A DNA stretch of 10,863 bases from JALOAT01 sp041677345 (GCA_041677345.1 JBAYQE010000091.1:1-10863); one strand, 5' to 3'. Shown: positions 1-7,742, numbered from the stretch's first letter. Made by a program: numbers and translations. Notes: generated by a model not told the origin, from the letters alone.

Positions 1-783
1 CATGGTGGCCGCGTGAATGAGCGCACTGATGGGTGTCGGGCCCGCCATGGCATCGGGTAACCAGGTCTGCAGCGGCAGTTGAGCGGACTTGCCCAACGCG
101 CCGAACAGCAGCAGAAGTGCGGCGACGGTGGGCAGGGCCGAACCGGGCGCCCAGGCCGCGCTCATGCGTGACGTGAGTTCGGGAATGGCGCTGGTGCCAA
201 GGACCGTGAACAGCAGCAACAGGCCAATCACCAGGAACAGATCGCCCGCCATGGTCGTAATCATGGCCTTGCGCGCTGCATCACCGTTGGCGGCATCACG
301 ATACCAGAAGCCGATGAGCAGCCATGAACACAGACCGACGCCTTCCCAACCCACGAACAGCAGCAGCAGGTCGTCGGCGAGGACCAGAACCAGCATCGCA
401 GCCACGAACAGATTGAGCCAGGCGAAATAGCGCCCGTAGCCTTCCTCACCCGCCATGTACTCGGTGGAATAGACGTGCACCAGAAAACCGACGCCAGTGA
501 TCACCGCCGACATCACCAGTGACAGCGCGTCCAGGCGCAGCGCCACCGTGGGTGCGAGATCGTCCAGGCGGAACCAGGCCCACAAGGTGCGCACCTGTGC
601 CTCGGGGGTCGTCAGCCACCCCACGCCGATGAGCAGGACCAGCAGGAATGCGATCCCGGTGGTGCCGCACGCCAGCCAGCCGCAGATGTGCGGTGAGCAC
701 CTTTGTCCCATGAGCCCGAGCGCGAGCGAACCCGCGAGCGGCAGGGCCGGTACCAGCCACAGCAGCGCGGCGGCATCCTCCAT
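1..783 (-). CDS. nuoL: NADH-quinone oxidoreductase subunit L, N-terminal part (truncated by window edge)
   Basis: Antiporter-like membrane subunit of complex I that translocates protons at the distal end of the membrane arm. Reading leftward from the ATG at 781-783 gives 261 open codons to the window edge, about 40% of a usual NuoL of 610-650 residues. It is rich in hydrophobic segments. Hallmarks seen are FVGWEGVGLCSWLLIGFWY (residues 143-161), whose Glu147 corresponds to the essential E. coli Glu144, and GKSAQLPLQTWLPDAMAGP (231-249), whose Lys232 corresponds to Lys229, followed by the His257 region. The start follows a GGGGG stretch 5 nt upstream and lies 23 bp after the nuoK stop. The lateral helix and C-terminus are outside the window. 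Family assignment is very secure; completeness of the rest of the gene cannot be judged. Confidence 0.97.
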   Translation of the reverse strand, partial: MEDAAALLWLVPALPLAGSLALGLMGQRCSPHICGWLACGTTGIAFLLVLLIGVGWLTTPEAQVRTLWAWFRLDDLAPTVALRLDALSLVMSAVITGVGFLVHVYSTEYMAGEEGYGRYFAWLNLFVAAMLVLVLADDLLLLFVGWEGVGLCSWLLIGFWYRDAANGDAARKAMITTMAGDLFLVIGLLLLFTVLGTSAIPELTSRMSAAWAPGSALPTVAALLLLFGALGKSAQLPLQTWLPDAMAGPTPISALIHAATM

Positions 784-806
784 GAAAGCCCCCTACATGT
801 GTCGGT

Positions 807-1109
807 TCAGTCCCGCAGCAGGCTCACCGCATCCACGTCCAGCGTGCCGAAACGTCGCTCCACGCGCAGCATGAGCGCCAGCGCGACGGCGGTCTCGGTA
901 CCCGAAACGGCGAGAATGAGCAGATACATCACCTGACCGTCCGGCTGCGCCCAGTGCGCGCCGCCGGCGATGAACGCGAGCCCCGCGGCATTGAACAGCA
1001 GTTCCACCGAGATCAGCACGAACATGAGATTGCGCCGCGCCAGCACGCCCGTCACGCCGATGACCAGCAATGCGGCCGCCAAGGCGAGCACCAGGGGCGT
1101 GGCCGTCAT
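807..1109 (-). CDS. nuoK: NADH-quinone oxidoreductase subunit K
   Basis: Small membrane subunit of complex I, related to MrpC and forming part of the proton path between NuoH/NuoA/NuoJ and the antiporter-like subunits. The protein has 100 residues, the same length as E. coli NuoK, and reads as three transmembrane helices. The two buried glutamates important for proton pumping are present at the E. coli positions: Glu36 in VLISVELLFNAAG and Glu72 in LAVSGTETAVALAL. The start overlaps the nuoJ stop by 4 nt (ATGA), which suggests translational coupling, and a GGTGA stretch lies about 7 nt upstream. The gene appears intact; identity is secure. Confidence 0.98.
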   Translation of the reverse strand: MTATPLVLALAAALLVIGVTGVLARRNLMFVLISVELLFNAAGLAFIAGGAHWAQPDGQVMYLLILAVSGTETAVALALMLRVERRFGTLDVDAVSLLRD

Positions 1110-1606
1110 CCGGTTTCACCGATGCCGCCGCGCCCCACGTGCCAGGCCACCACGAGCCCGGCCAGCAACAGCAGCGAGGCGAGTTCCACGATGACGAGGT
1201 ACGGACCGAACAGCACCGTGCCCACTGCCTTGGCGTCCACCTGGAGCGTCTCCTCCGCCCCGCTGCCCGGCAGCACGACATACACGATCTCAGCCAACAG
1301 CAGCGATGCGAGCAACCCAGGGCCGCGCCACTGCCCCGGCTGGAGCCAGGCATGCTCACGGTACTCCGAGGCGGGACCGAGGTTCAGCATCATCACCACG
1401 AACACGAACAGCACCGTGATGGCACCGGCGTAGATGATGACCTGCAGTACCGCCGCGAAAGGTGCGCCCAGCAGTGCGAAGCACACGGCCAGCGCGAGCA
1501 GCGCCACGATGAGATACAGCAGCGCGTGCACGGCGCTGAACCGCGTTACCGCCATGGCTCCCGAGAAGATCGCCAGTGCCGCCGCAAGCAGGAATTCCAG
1601 TTCCAT
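1106..1606 (-). CDS. nuoJ: NADH-quinone oxidoreductase subunit J
   Basis: Membrane subunit of complex I that packs with NuoA and NuoK at the start of the membrane arm. The protein has 166 residues (E. coli NuoJ is about 184) and about five hydrophobic segments. The signature of the third helix is clear, with IIYAGAITVLFVFVVMMLNL at residues 57-76, including Tyr59 as in E. coli. Two in-frame ATGs are possible. The upstream one (1619-1621) overlaps the last base of the nuoI stop (TGATG) but lacks a good ribosome site. The one at 1604-1606 has GGGGA about 6 nt upstream and gives the family-like N-terminus MELEFLL, so I chose it. The 3' end overlaps nuoK by 4 nt. Identity is secure; the start is uncertain by 15 nt. 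Confidence 0.95.
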   Translation of the reverse strand: MELEFLLAAALAIFSGAMAVTRFSAVHALLYLIVALLALAVCFALLGAPFAAVLQVIIYAGAITVLFVFVVMMLNLGPASEYREHAWLQPGQWRGPGLLASLLLAEIVYVVLPGSGAEETLQVDAKAVGTVLFGPYLVIVELASLLLLAGLVVAWHVGRGGIGETG

Positions 1607-1620
1607 GACATGTCCCCGCA

Positions 1621-2193
1621 TCAGGGAAGCAGGCTGCGCACGTCCACCGGGGGAGATTCGTTCTGCGCCTCGCCCTGTGCCTTGCCGCCGATCGCCGCAC
1701 CGGCGACACGATAGAAATTGTAGCCGGGGTACTTACCCTGACCGTCGATGAGCAGGTGCTGCTTTTCGTACACCAGGTTGGGGCGCCGGTATTCGCTCAT
1801 TTCGAAGTCGTTGGTGAGCTGAATGGCCAGCGTGGGGCAGGCCTCCTCGCAAAAACCGCAAAAAATGCAACGCGAGAAATTGATGCGAAAGAATTCAGGA
1901 TAGCGTCGCCCCTGATTGTCCTGTGCCGCCTGCAAGGCGATGCAATCCACCGGGCACGCCGCCGCACAGAGATAGCAGGCCACACAACGCTCCGCGCCGT
2001 CGGGATCACGCGACAGGATGATGCGGCCGCGCCAGCGCGGTGGAATGTCCGGTTTTTCCTCGGGATACTGCAGGGTCGCGCGCGGTTGGAAGGCGTGTAC
2101 GAATACAAGCCACAAGGTATGCACGGAATTGCTGAATGCGTGCAGCGCCCATGCAAGGGAATCCTTGATACCGTTGTTGCGCGGCTCATTCAT
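1621..2193 (-). CDS. nuoI: NADH-quinone oxidoreductase subunit I (2[4Fe-4S] ferredoxin-like)
   Basis: Peripheral-arm subunit that carries clusters N6a and N6b and passes electrons from NuoG toward N2 in NuoB. The 190-residue protein has two CxxCxxCxxxCP motifs: Cys70, 73, 76, 80 (CVACYLCAAACP) and Cys109, 112, 115, 119 (CIFCGFCEEACP). An amphipathic N-terminal stretch (about residues 10-36) would anchor it against NuoH, followed by the family pattern YPEEKPDIPPRWRGR. All eight ligands are present. The start overlaps the nuoH stop by 4 nt and is preceded by GGGAG with a 6-nt spacer. The C-terminal tail of about 25 residues is hydrophilic. Identity is secure. Confidence 0.98.
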   Translation of the reverse strand: MNEPRNNGIKDSLAWALHAFSNSVHTLWLVFVHAFQPRATLQYPEEKPDIPPRWRGRIILSRDPDGAERCVACYLCAAACPVDCIALQAAQDNQGRRYPEFFRINFSRCIFCGFCEEACPTLAIQLTNDFEMSEYRRPNLVYEKQHLLIDGQGKYPGYNFYRVAGAAIGGKAQGEAQNESPPVDVRSLLP

Positions 2194-3146
2194 GTTCCGC
2201 TCCCGACCACGAGCACACCGGTGACCAGCAGGTTGACCAGCGCCAATGGCAGCATCAGTTTCCAGCCGAGTGCCATGAGTTGGTCATAGCGCGGGCGCGG
2301 CAAGGCCGCGCGCAGCAGCACGAACAAGGCCATCAACAGCAGCACCTTCAAGAAAAACCATACCAGCGGCGGCAGCCAGGGGCCCAGCCAGCCGCCGAGA
2401 AACAGGGTCACGGCAACCGCGGACACCAGCAGCATGCCCAGGTATTCGCCCACGTAGAACAGGCCGAATTTCAGCCCTGAATATTCCGTGTGGTAACCCG
2501 CCACCAGTTCGGTTTCGGCGAGCGGCAGGTCGAATGGCAGGCGATGGGCCTCCACCGTACCCCCCAGCAGGAACAGCAAGAAGCCGAAGAATTGCGGCAC
2601 CACGAACCAGATCTCCCGCTGCGCTTCAACGATATCGCTGAGATTGAAGGAGCCGGCCATGATCACCACACCCATGACAGACAAGGCAAGAAACACCTCG
2701 TAACTGATCACCTGTGCCGAGGCACGCAGGCTGCCCAGCAGGGCGTACTTGTTGTTGGAAGCCCAGCCCGCGAAGATGGCGCTGTAGACGCCCAGGGATG
2801 ACATGGCGATAAAGAACAACAACCCGAGAGACATGTCGCTGATCACCACCCCCGGGGCAAAGGGCACCACCGCGAACGAAAGCAGAGACGTGGCGACCAC
2901 CACCACGGGCGCGATCACGAATACCAGCCGATCGGCGAACGGCGGCACCCAGTCGTCCTTGGTGAAGATCTTCAGCATGTCCGCCACGACCTGTGCCAAC
3001 CCGAAGGGTCCCACCCGGTTGGGACCGTAGCGGTCCTGCCACAGGCCGAGCAGGCGGCGCTCGAACCAGATGGCGAGCGCGGCAAGCGTGAGCACCACTA
3101 CCAGCACTGCAACGGACAGCAGCAAGGTGAAGAAAACCGCACTCAT
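2190..3146 (-). CDS. nuoH: NADH-quinone oxidoreductase subunit H
   Basis: Membrane subunit at the junction of the two arms; with NuoB and NuoD it forms the quinone chamber and links quinone reduction to proton pumping. The protein has 318 residues (E. coli 325) with about eight hydrophobic segments. Conserved blocks seen are FERRLLGLWQDRYGPNRVGP (28-47), SLRASAQVISYE (139-150) and LPFDLPLAETELVAGYHTEY (203-222), the acidic quinone-channel loop. The frame is open for 34 more codons upstream, but that extension lies inside nuoG; the ATG at 3144-3146 overlaps the nuoG stop by 4 nt, has GGAG about 8 nt upstream, and gives a hydrophobic first helix as in the family. The 3' end overlaps nuoI by 4 nt. 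Confidence 0.97.
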   Translation of the reverse strand: MSAVFFTLLLSVAVLVVVLTLAALAIWFERRLLGLWQDRYGPNRVGPFGLAQVVADMLKIFTKDDWVPPFADRLVFVIAPVVVVATSLLSFAVVPFAPGVVISDMSLGLLFFIAMSSLGVYSAIFAGWASNNKYALLGSLRASAQVISYEVFLALSVMGVVIMAGSFNLSDIVEAQREIWFVVPQFFGFLLFLLGGTVEAHRLPFDLPLAETELVAGYHTEYSGLKFGLFYVGEYLGMLLVSAVAVTLFLGGWLGPWLPPLVWFFLKVLLLMALFVLLRAALPRPRYDQLMALGWKLMLPLALVNLLVTGVLVVGSGT

Positions 3147-5794
3147 GACACGCGCTCCACCCGCGCCGGCGCAGGCAAGGCCACGCCGCGCAACACGCCC
3201 ATGCCCACCGGAATGCCGACCACGTCCCGCGCCAGTTCGCGACAGCACACGGGCAGCACCACGCGCATGTCACCGATGACGATGGTCACGGGATCGCCCG
3301 CGCTCAGCCCCGCGCGGCGCGCGGTGTCCTGGTGCATGTAGGCGCAGGGTGCCGGCGCCAGCGAGGCAATGCCGGGAGCATGGGCGGAAAGTTCTTCGCT
3401 GCCGAACAGGTGATGCACCGGGACTGCCGTCAGGGGCACCGCTGCCCGATCCGCAACTTCGCCGTATTCCGCCCCCGCAGGCGCGGCGTCGAACAGCAGC
3501 ACGCCGGCCTCGCCGGTACGCAAGGGTCCGTTCACTTCACGCTGGTAAAACACCATGGCCTGGGGCGAGTTCCAGCCGGGCTTCCAATAGCGCGGCTCCA
3601 GCCCGGCGGGCGGCTGGCGCACCTCCCCTTCCATGGAGAAGGCGAGCGGCGCATCCGTGTCGGCGGGCGGCGGTGGCTCGAACATGGTCTGATGGGCGAA
3701 CATCGCGGTGCGCCCGCTGAAGCGCAACGACTGGCGCGGTACCGGACGCGGCGATGCAGGCCCGGTTTCTCCGGAAGCGGCTGCGGCGATGCGGGCCAGT
3801 GCCGGGAACTGGGCCGCGAGCTCGGCGTGCAGGGCGGCCAGATCGGTGCAACCCGGACGCTCGAGGTGCTGCCCCACTGCGCTCAACCAACGCCACCCCG
3901 GGCGTATGTCACCCGCGGTGACGAAGGCGGCGAAGCGGCGTTGCGCGCGGCCTTCGCTGTTTATCACCGTCCCCGTCGCCTCCGCAAAGCCCGCCGCAGG
4001 CAGCACCACCTGTGCCATGGGAGTGGTATCGTTCGCGAGCACGTCCAGGGCAATGACGCGCGGCGAGGTCGCCAGCGCAGCGTCGATCACCGTCTCCGGT
4101 ACGCGCCGGTACAGATCGTTCTCGGCCACGATCACCGTGTCCGCCTCCCCGCGCACCACCTGCGCGAGCGCCGCCTCGACGCTCAGGCCGCCGAGCAGCG
4201 CGGCGCCGATGGTGTTGCATTCGGGGACCACACAGATGAAGCCGGCGTCGGGATGGCCTTTGGCAAGTGCACGGGCGAGGTCCGCAGCCGCCGCCAGCAC
4301 CGTCGTACTGCCCTGCATCGTTCCGGTCACCACCAGTGGCCGCTCCGCAGCCTTCAGCACCGCGGCCGCGCCCTGCACCATGTCGGTGCCCACGCCCGGC
4401 TCACGTCCCTGCGGTGCCTGCGAATCGATGCGGCGCGCAATGGCACGTGCCAGCGCGGCCACGTCGGTGGGCGCGGCGCGCACCACCGCGGAGGCAAGCC
4501 CGTCGAGCGTCGTGGGCACCGGCGAGAGCACGAACAAGGGAGCGCTCGCATCCGGCACGGCATCACGCACCGCCTGGTCCTGCCAAGGGGGCACTTCCAG
4601 CGTCTCAGCACGGAGCTGCGCCGGTTGATGCACCGCCTGGCGCAGTGCGAGTGCGAGCCTCGGCGCAGTCTGTTCCAGGTCTTCGCCCAGTACGATGACG
4701 GCATCAGCCTTCTCCGCCTCGGCGAGGGTGAAACGACGTGCCGGTGGGGCTGCGAGCAAGGCGAGCGCCTGCTGCGTCAAAGCGAGTTCGGCCTCGCCAA
4801 GTCCCGCGCTGAAGTGCCCGCTGCCCACCAGTGTGCGCAGTGCATGGTTGGTTTCCAGGGTTGCGCGCGGGGAGCCGATGCCCACCAGGCGCGTGCTCTC
4901 GATCGCCCCTAGGGCCGCTACCCCATCGACTTCCTTGCCATCCAACCGTGGCATGCGAATGCGTTCCGGCACGTTCAGGTGGTCGTAACCGAAACGGCCA
5001 CGGTCGCAAATGAAATAGCCGTTGATGGCCGGATGATAACGGTTGCTGATGCGTCGCACCTTGCCGTAGCGCTCACCCACCAGGGTGTTGCAACCGAGCC
5101 CGCAATGGGCGCATACCGAGGGTGCCGACTGCAGGTCCCATTTGCGTGTGTAGTGTTGCTGCAAGGTCTTGTCGGTGAATACACCGGTGGGACAAACCTC
5201 CACCAGGTTGCCGGAGAAAGGGCTTTCCAGCACGCCATCGGCGGCGCGGCCGAAGTAGACCTGATTGCGCGCAGCGAAGACGTCGAAATCGGTGCCCCCC
5301 ACGTAGCCGCGGTAGAAGCGCACACAGCGGTAGCACGCAATGCAGCGGTTCATTTCGTGGGCCACAAAGGGGCCGAGATCCTGGCTGAGGTGGGTGCGCT
5401 TCCGAAAGCGATAGCGGCGGTACACGTGACCTGTCATCACCGTCATGTCCTGCAGGTGGCATTCGCCGCCTTCGTCGCACACCGGACAATCGTGCGGGTG
5501 ATTGGTCATGAGCCACTCGATGACGGCGCGGCGAAAATCCCGGGAACCCGTGTCCTTCATGGCGAACCGATCGCCATCCTGCACCGGCGTCATACAGGCC
5601 ATGGTGATACGCCCGCGTGAGTCCTCGGCATTGGCATACTGCGTGACCGCACACTGCCTGCATGCCCCCACCGAGCCGAGCGCCGGGTGCCAACAGAAAT
5701 AGGGAAGTTCCAGGCCGAGCGACAGCGCAACCGCGAGCAGATTGTCGCCGTCCCTGACTTCGTATTCGCGACCGTCTATGGAAATGCGTGCCAT
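3143..5794 (-). CDS. nuoG: NADH-quinone oxidoreductase subunit G, E. coli type
   Basis: Large Fe-S subunit of the NADH-dehydrogenase arm. The 883-residue protein (E. coli about 908) has an N-terminal ferredoxin domain with Cys34, 45, 48, 67 (N1b). N5 has His99, Cys103, 106, 112 (HPHDCPVC...C), N4 has Cys151, 154, 157, 201, and the additional N7-type set is Cys228, 231, 235, 263 (VCAHCGLGC and FICDRGRFGY). A molybdopterin-oxidoreductase-like C-terminal domain follows, with E. coli-like landmarks SLRFSGRTAMFAH, FSMEGE, KPGWNSPQAM and HHLFGSEELS. I chose the ATG at 5792-5794 (MARISIDGREYEV) because it matches the family N-terminus; a TTG 20 codons upstream would add unconserved residues. The ribosome site is weak (AGAG) and lies in a potential hairpin. 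Unlike its downstream neighbours, the gene is separated from nuoF by 175 bp containing a terminator-like structure. It overlaps nuoH by 4 nt. Confidence 0.97.
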   Translation of the reverse strand: MARISIDGREYEVRDGDNLLAVALSLGLELPYFCWHPALGSVGACRQCAVTQYANAEDSRGRITMACMTPVQDGDRFAMKDTGSRDFRRAVIEWLMTNHPHDCPVCDEGGECHLQDMTVMTGHVYRRYRFRKRTHLSQDLGPFVAHEMNRCIACYRCVRFYRGYVGGTDFDVFAARNQVYFGRAADGVLESPFSGNLVEVCPTGVFTDKTLQQHYTRKWDLQSAPSVCAHCGLGCNTLVGERYGKVRRISNRYHPAINGYFICDRGRFGYDHLNVPERIRMPRLDGKEVDGVAALGAIESTRLVGIGSPRATLETNHALRTLVGSGHFSAGLGEAELALTQQALALLAAPPARRFTLAEAEKADAVIVLGEDLEQTAPRLALALRQAVHQPAQLRAETLEVPPWQDQAVRDAVPDASAPLFVLSPVPTTLDGLASAVVRAAPTDVAALARAIARRIDSQAPQGREPGVGTDMVQGAAAVLKAAERPLVVTGTMQGSTTVLAAAADLARALAKGHPDAGFICVVPECNTIGAALLGGLSVEAALAQVVRGEADTVIVAENDLYRRVPETVIDAALATSPRVIALDVLANDTTPMAQVVLPAAGFAEATGTVINSEGRAQRRFAAFVTAGDIRPGWRWLSAVGQHLERPGCTDLAALHAELAAQFPALARIAAAASGETGPASPRPVPRQSLRFSGRTAMFAHQTMFEPPPPADTDAPLAFSMEGEVRQPPAGLEPRYWKPGWNSPQAMVFYQREVNGPLRTGEAGVLLFDAAPAGAEYGEVADRAAVPLTAVPVHHLFGSEELSAHAPGIASLAPAPCAYMHQDTARRAGLSAGDPVTIVIGDMRVVLPVCCRELARDVVGIPVGMGVLRGVALPAPARVERVS

Positions 5795-5828
5795 GCGCTC
5801 TAAGCGTAGCGCCGTTGGCAGAAACGGC
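5795..5828 (-). promoter_or_regulatory. Two overlapping hairpins abutting the nuoG start codon
   Basis: In the transcript, stem GCCGTT/AACGGC (5811-5828, 6 bp, 6-nt loop) is followed by stem GCGCT/AGCGC (5795-5812, 5 bp, 8-nt loop). They share two bases, so they cannot form fully together. The second ends directly at the nuoG ATG and includes the weak ribosome site. The base pairs are read directly; a role in nuoG translation is inference, and short hairpins in GC-rich DNA can arise by chance. Confidence 0.3.
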
Positions 5829-5858
5829 TCTGGAATGGCGGAGAAGGTGCGCAATCGG

Positions 5859-5893
5859 AAAAAACACGGCGGGCATGGAAGGGCCGTGCCTTT
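5859..5893 (-). terminator. Intrinsic-terminator-like hairpin between nuoF and nuoG
   Basis: On the minus-strand transcript the GC-rich stem CACGGC/GCCGTG (5883-5888 with 5865-5870, 12-nt loop) is followed at once by six Us (5859-5864). The stem can be extended outward by two G-U and three A-U pairs (AAAGG with UUUUU) into the U-run. There is no U-run on the opposite strand, so it is oriented to act on nuo transcription. It lies 76 bp past the nuoF stop and 64 bp before the nuoG ATG. It has the form of a Rho-independent terminator, but its place inside an operon suggests partial termination or attenuation. It may also simply protect upstream mRNA 3' ends. Confidence 0.6.
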
Positions 5894-5949
5894 GCAGGCG
5901 TGGACCGGTGCACGCCTTCGCGCCCCTGCTATGCCTCTGCGCCTTTGCG
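5889..5949 (-). repeat. Degenerate CGCAAAGG motif cluster in the nuoF-nuoG gap
   Basis: Minus-strand variants of an 8-base motif occur four times: CGCAAAGG (5942-5949), CGCAGAGG (5934-5941, directly adjacent), CGCGAAGG (5915-5922) and TGCAAAGG (5889-5896). The same CGCAAAGG appears in the other intra-operon gap at 9643-9650. The copies are short and imperfect. I see this directly but cannot tell whether it is a remnant of a genome-wide intergenic repeat or coincidence. Confidence 0.35.
5896..5917 (-). promoter_or_regulatory. Perfect 7-bp hairpin upstream of the terminator-like element
   Basis: AGGCGTG and CACGCCT form a perfect 7-bp stem around an 8-nt loop. On the transcript it stands immediately before the terminator-like hairpin at 5859-5893, giving a tandem-hairpin arrangement between nuoF and nuoG. 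The pairing is directly visible. Function (RNA processing, attenuation or none) is not shown. Confidence 0.4.
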
Positions 5950-5969
5950 TTGGCTGTTCGTTGCCTTCC

Positions 5970-7280
5970 TCACGTCCCAGTCAGATAAGGGCACCGGCCT
6001 TCGCGCAGGTGGCGCTCGAATTCATCGCGAAACAGTGCGAGGCCGCTTTCCAGCGGGGCCATGGCACCCGGGGCGTGGGCGCAGAAGGTAGTACTCAGGT
6101 CGATGAGCCGGGTGTGCATGGCGAGGGCTTCCAGGTCTTCGGGCCGGGCCTGGCCTTCCTCGAAGGCAAGCAGGATCTTCTCCACCCAGGGCAGACCCTC
6201 GCGGCAGGGTGTACACCAGCCGCAGGATTCCTGGGCAAAGAAGCGCTCCATGTTGTGCAGGGCACCCACCGGGCAGGTGTGATCGTCGTGCACCATGACC
6301 GTCCCTGTGCCAAGGCGCACACCGAAGCGCTCCGGCGAATCGAAATCCATCGGCATATCCAGGTGTTCCGGAGCGAGAAAACCGGTGGATGCACCGCCCG
6401 GCTGCACCGCACGCAGGGCATAGCCTGTGCGCATGCCGCCACCGTGCTCCTCGATGAGGGTACGTAACGGCGTGCCCATGGGCGATTCGTACCAGCCCGG
6501 GCGGTTCACGCGGCCACTGAGGGTGTACACCTTGGTGCCGCCGTCCACCCCACCCCGCCGTGCCGGCGGGCCGACACCCACGGAGACGAACCACGCCGCA
6601 CCGCGTGTGATGATGTGCGGGACATTGCAGAAGGTCTCCACGTTGTTGACCATGGTCGGATGCCCCCACAGTCCGGCGGTGGTCGGTCGTGGCAGCTTGG
6701 CTCGCGGAATGGCGCGGCGGCCTTCGAGGGCATTGAGCAATGCGGACGATTCGCCGCAGATATAGCGGCCCGCACTGGTATGCAGGTGCAGATCGAACGA
6801 CCAGCCCGAACCGAGCACGTTGCTGCCGAGGTAACCGGCACGCTCTGCCTCCGCCAGTGCCGCCTCGAGACGCCGCGCCGCGCGCTGGTATTCGAAGCGC
6901 ACGAAGATGTAACCCGCCGTCGCCTGCAAGGCCCAGGCGGCGATGACCATGCCTTCGATGAGCTGGTGCGGGTCGCCCTCCATGAGCACACGGTCTTTGA
7001 ACGCACCGGGTTCCATTTCATCCGCGTTCGCTACCACGTAACACGCGCTACCCGGGTGCGGCGGCACCGCCTTCCATTTGATGCCGGCCGGGAAACCGGC
7101 ACCGCCGCGGCCACGCAGATTGGCCTTGAAGACCTCGTCAGTCACCGCCTCCGGCGACAGGGATTTCACGGCCTTGCGCAGGCCTTCATAACCGCCGGCA
7201 CGCTCGTACTCGGCCAGGCCCACCGCCTCGCCGTCACTGCGAAAACGGCCCGTCAGTGGATGGTTATCGAGCAGACTCAT
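5970..7280 (-). CDS. nuoF: NADH-quinone oxidoreductase subunit F (NADH- and FMN-binding)
   Basis: Entry site of electrons into complex I: binds NADH and FMN and carries cluster N3. The protein has 436 residues, typical for NuoF (E. coli 445). Seen in order: the glycine-rich nucleotide motif GRGGAGFPAGIKW (57-69), the FMN-region block ANADEMEPGAFKDR (84-97), YICGESSALLNALEG (173-187), and the N3 ligands Cys353, 356, 359 (ESCGWCTPCREG) with Cys400 (TTFCAHAPGA). The ATG at 7278-7280 overlaps the nuoE stop by 4 nt and has GAGG 5 nt upstream. Downstream is the 175-bp structured gap before nuoG. All ligands are present; identity is secure. Confidence 0.98.
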   Translation of the reverse strand: MSLLDNHPLTGRFRSDGEAVGLAEYERAGGYEGLRKAVKSLSPEAVTDEVFKANLRGRGGAGFPAGIKWKAVPPHPGSACYVVANADEMEPGAFKDRVLMEGDPHQLIEGMVIAAWALQATAGYIFVRFEYQRAARRLEAALAEAERAGYLGSNVLGSGWSFDLHLHTSAGRYICGESSALLNALEGRRAIPRAKLPRPTTAGLWGHPTMVNNVETFCNVPHIITRGAAWFVSVGVGPPARRGGVDGGTKVYTLSGRVNRPGWYESPMGTPLRTLIEEHGGGMRTGYALRAVQPGGASTGFLAPEHLDMPMDFDSPERFGVRLGTGTVMVHDDHTCPVGALHNMERFFAQESCGWCTPCREGLPWVEKILLAFEEGQARPEDLEALAMHTRLIDLSTTFCAHAPGAMAPLESGLALFRDEFERHLREGRCPYLTGT

Positions 7281-7741
7281 GGCAACCTCGATAGCAGGAC
7301 GTCCAGACGTTCCGGCGTAAGCCCCGTCTCGGGCTCACCGTCCACGAGCGCCGCAGGGGCCTGATGGCACAGTCCCAGGCAAGGGGTATTGAGCAGCGTG
7401 ACGCGCCCGTCCGCCGAGGTCACGCCCGGCCGCAACGCGTGCTGTGCCTGCAGGTGTGCGCGCAACGCCGGCTCGCCCTGCATCCAGCACATCACGCCGT
7501 CGCACAGGTGCAACAGGTGGCGGCCCACCGGGCAGCGCAGGATCTGGTTGTAGAAGGTGGCCACACCGTCCAGTTCCGCGGTACTCATGCCCAGCAACGC
7601 CGCGACCTCCGCGAGTGCCTCATCCGCCACGAAGCCGCGGTGACGCTGCACGATCTTGAGTGCCTCGATGCAGGCCGCACGCCGCTCCGGATAACGGGCC
7701 GCCTCTTGGGTGATCTCCTCACGTTCGGCTTCACTCAGCAT
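7277..7741 (-). CDS. nuoE: NADH-quinone oxidoreductase subunit E (thioredoxin-like [2Fe-2S])
   Basis: Peripheral-arm subunit with the off-path cluster N1a, partner of NuoF. The 154-residue protein has an N-terminal helical region (about 1-70, with the family phrase GVATFYNQI) and a thioredoxin-like [2Fe-2S] domain. The ligands are Cys80 and Cys85 (CDGVMC) plus Cys121 and Cys125 (CLGLC), the family spacing. The frame is open 21 codons further upstream to a TTG, but that part lies within nuoCD. The ATG at 7739-7741 begins MLSEAEREEI and starts one base after the nuoCD stop (TGA-C-ATG). Its ribosome site is weak, so coupling to nuoCD translation is likely. It overlaps nuoF by 4 nt. Confidence 0.97.
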   Translation of the reverse strand: MLSEAEREEITQEAARYPERRAACIEALKIVQRHRGFVADEALAEVAALLGMSTAELDGVATFYNQILRCPVGRHLLHLCDGVMCWMQGEPALRAHLQAQHALRPGVTSADGRVTLLNTPCLGLCHQAPAALVDGEPETGLTPERLDVLLSRLP

Positions 7742-7742
7742 G

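Noticed and set aside
3332..4912. 526-codon open frame on the plus strand, antisense to nuoG
   Set aside because: Its product has no recognisable domain and is rich in Arg, Gly and His, as expected from the complement of a GC-rich gene. NuoG on the other strand has full family conservation.
5795..5854. 20-codon upstream extension of NuoG from a TTG
   Set aside because: The added residues are not family-like, there is no ribosome site, and the downstream ATG gives the conserved MARISIDGREYEV start.
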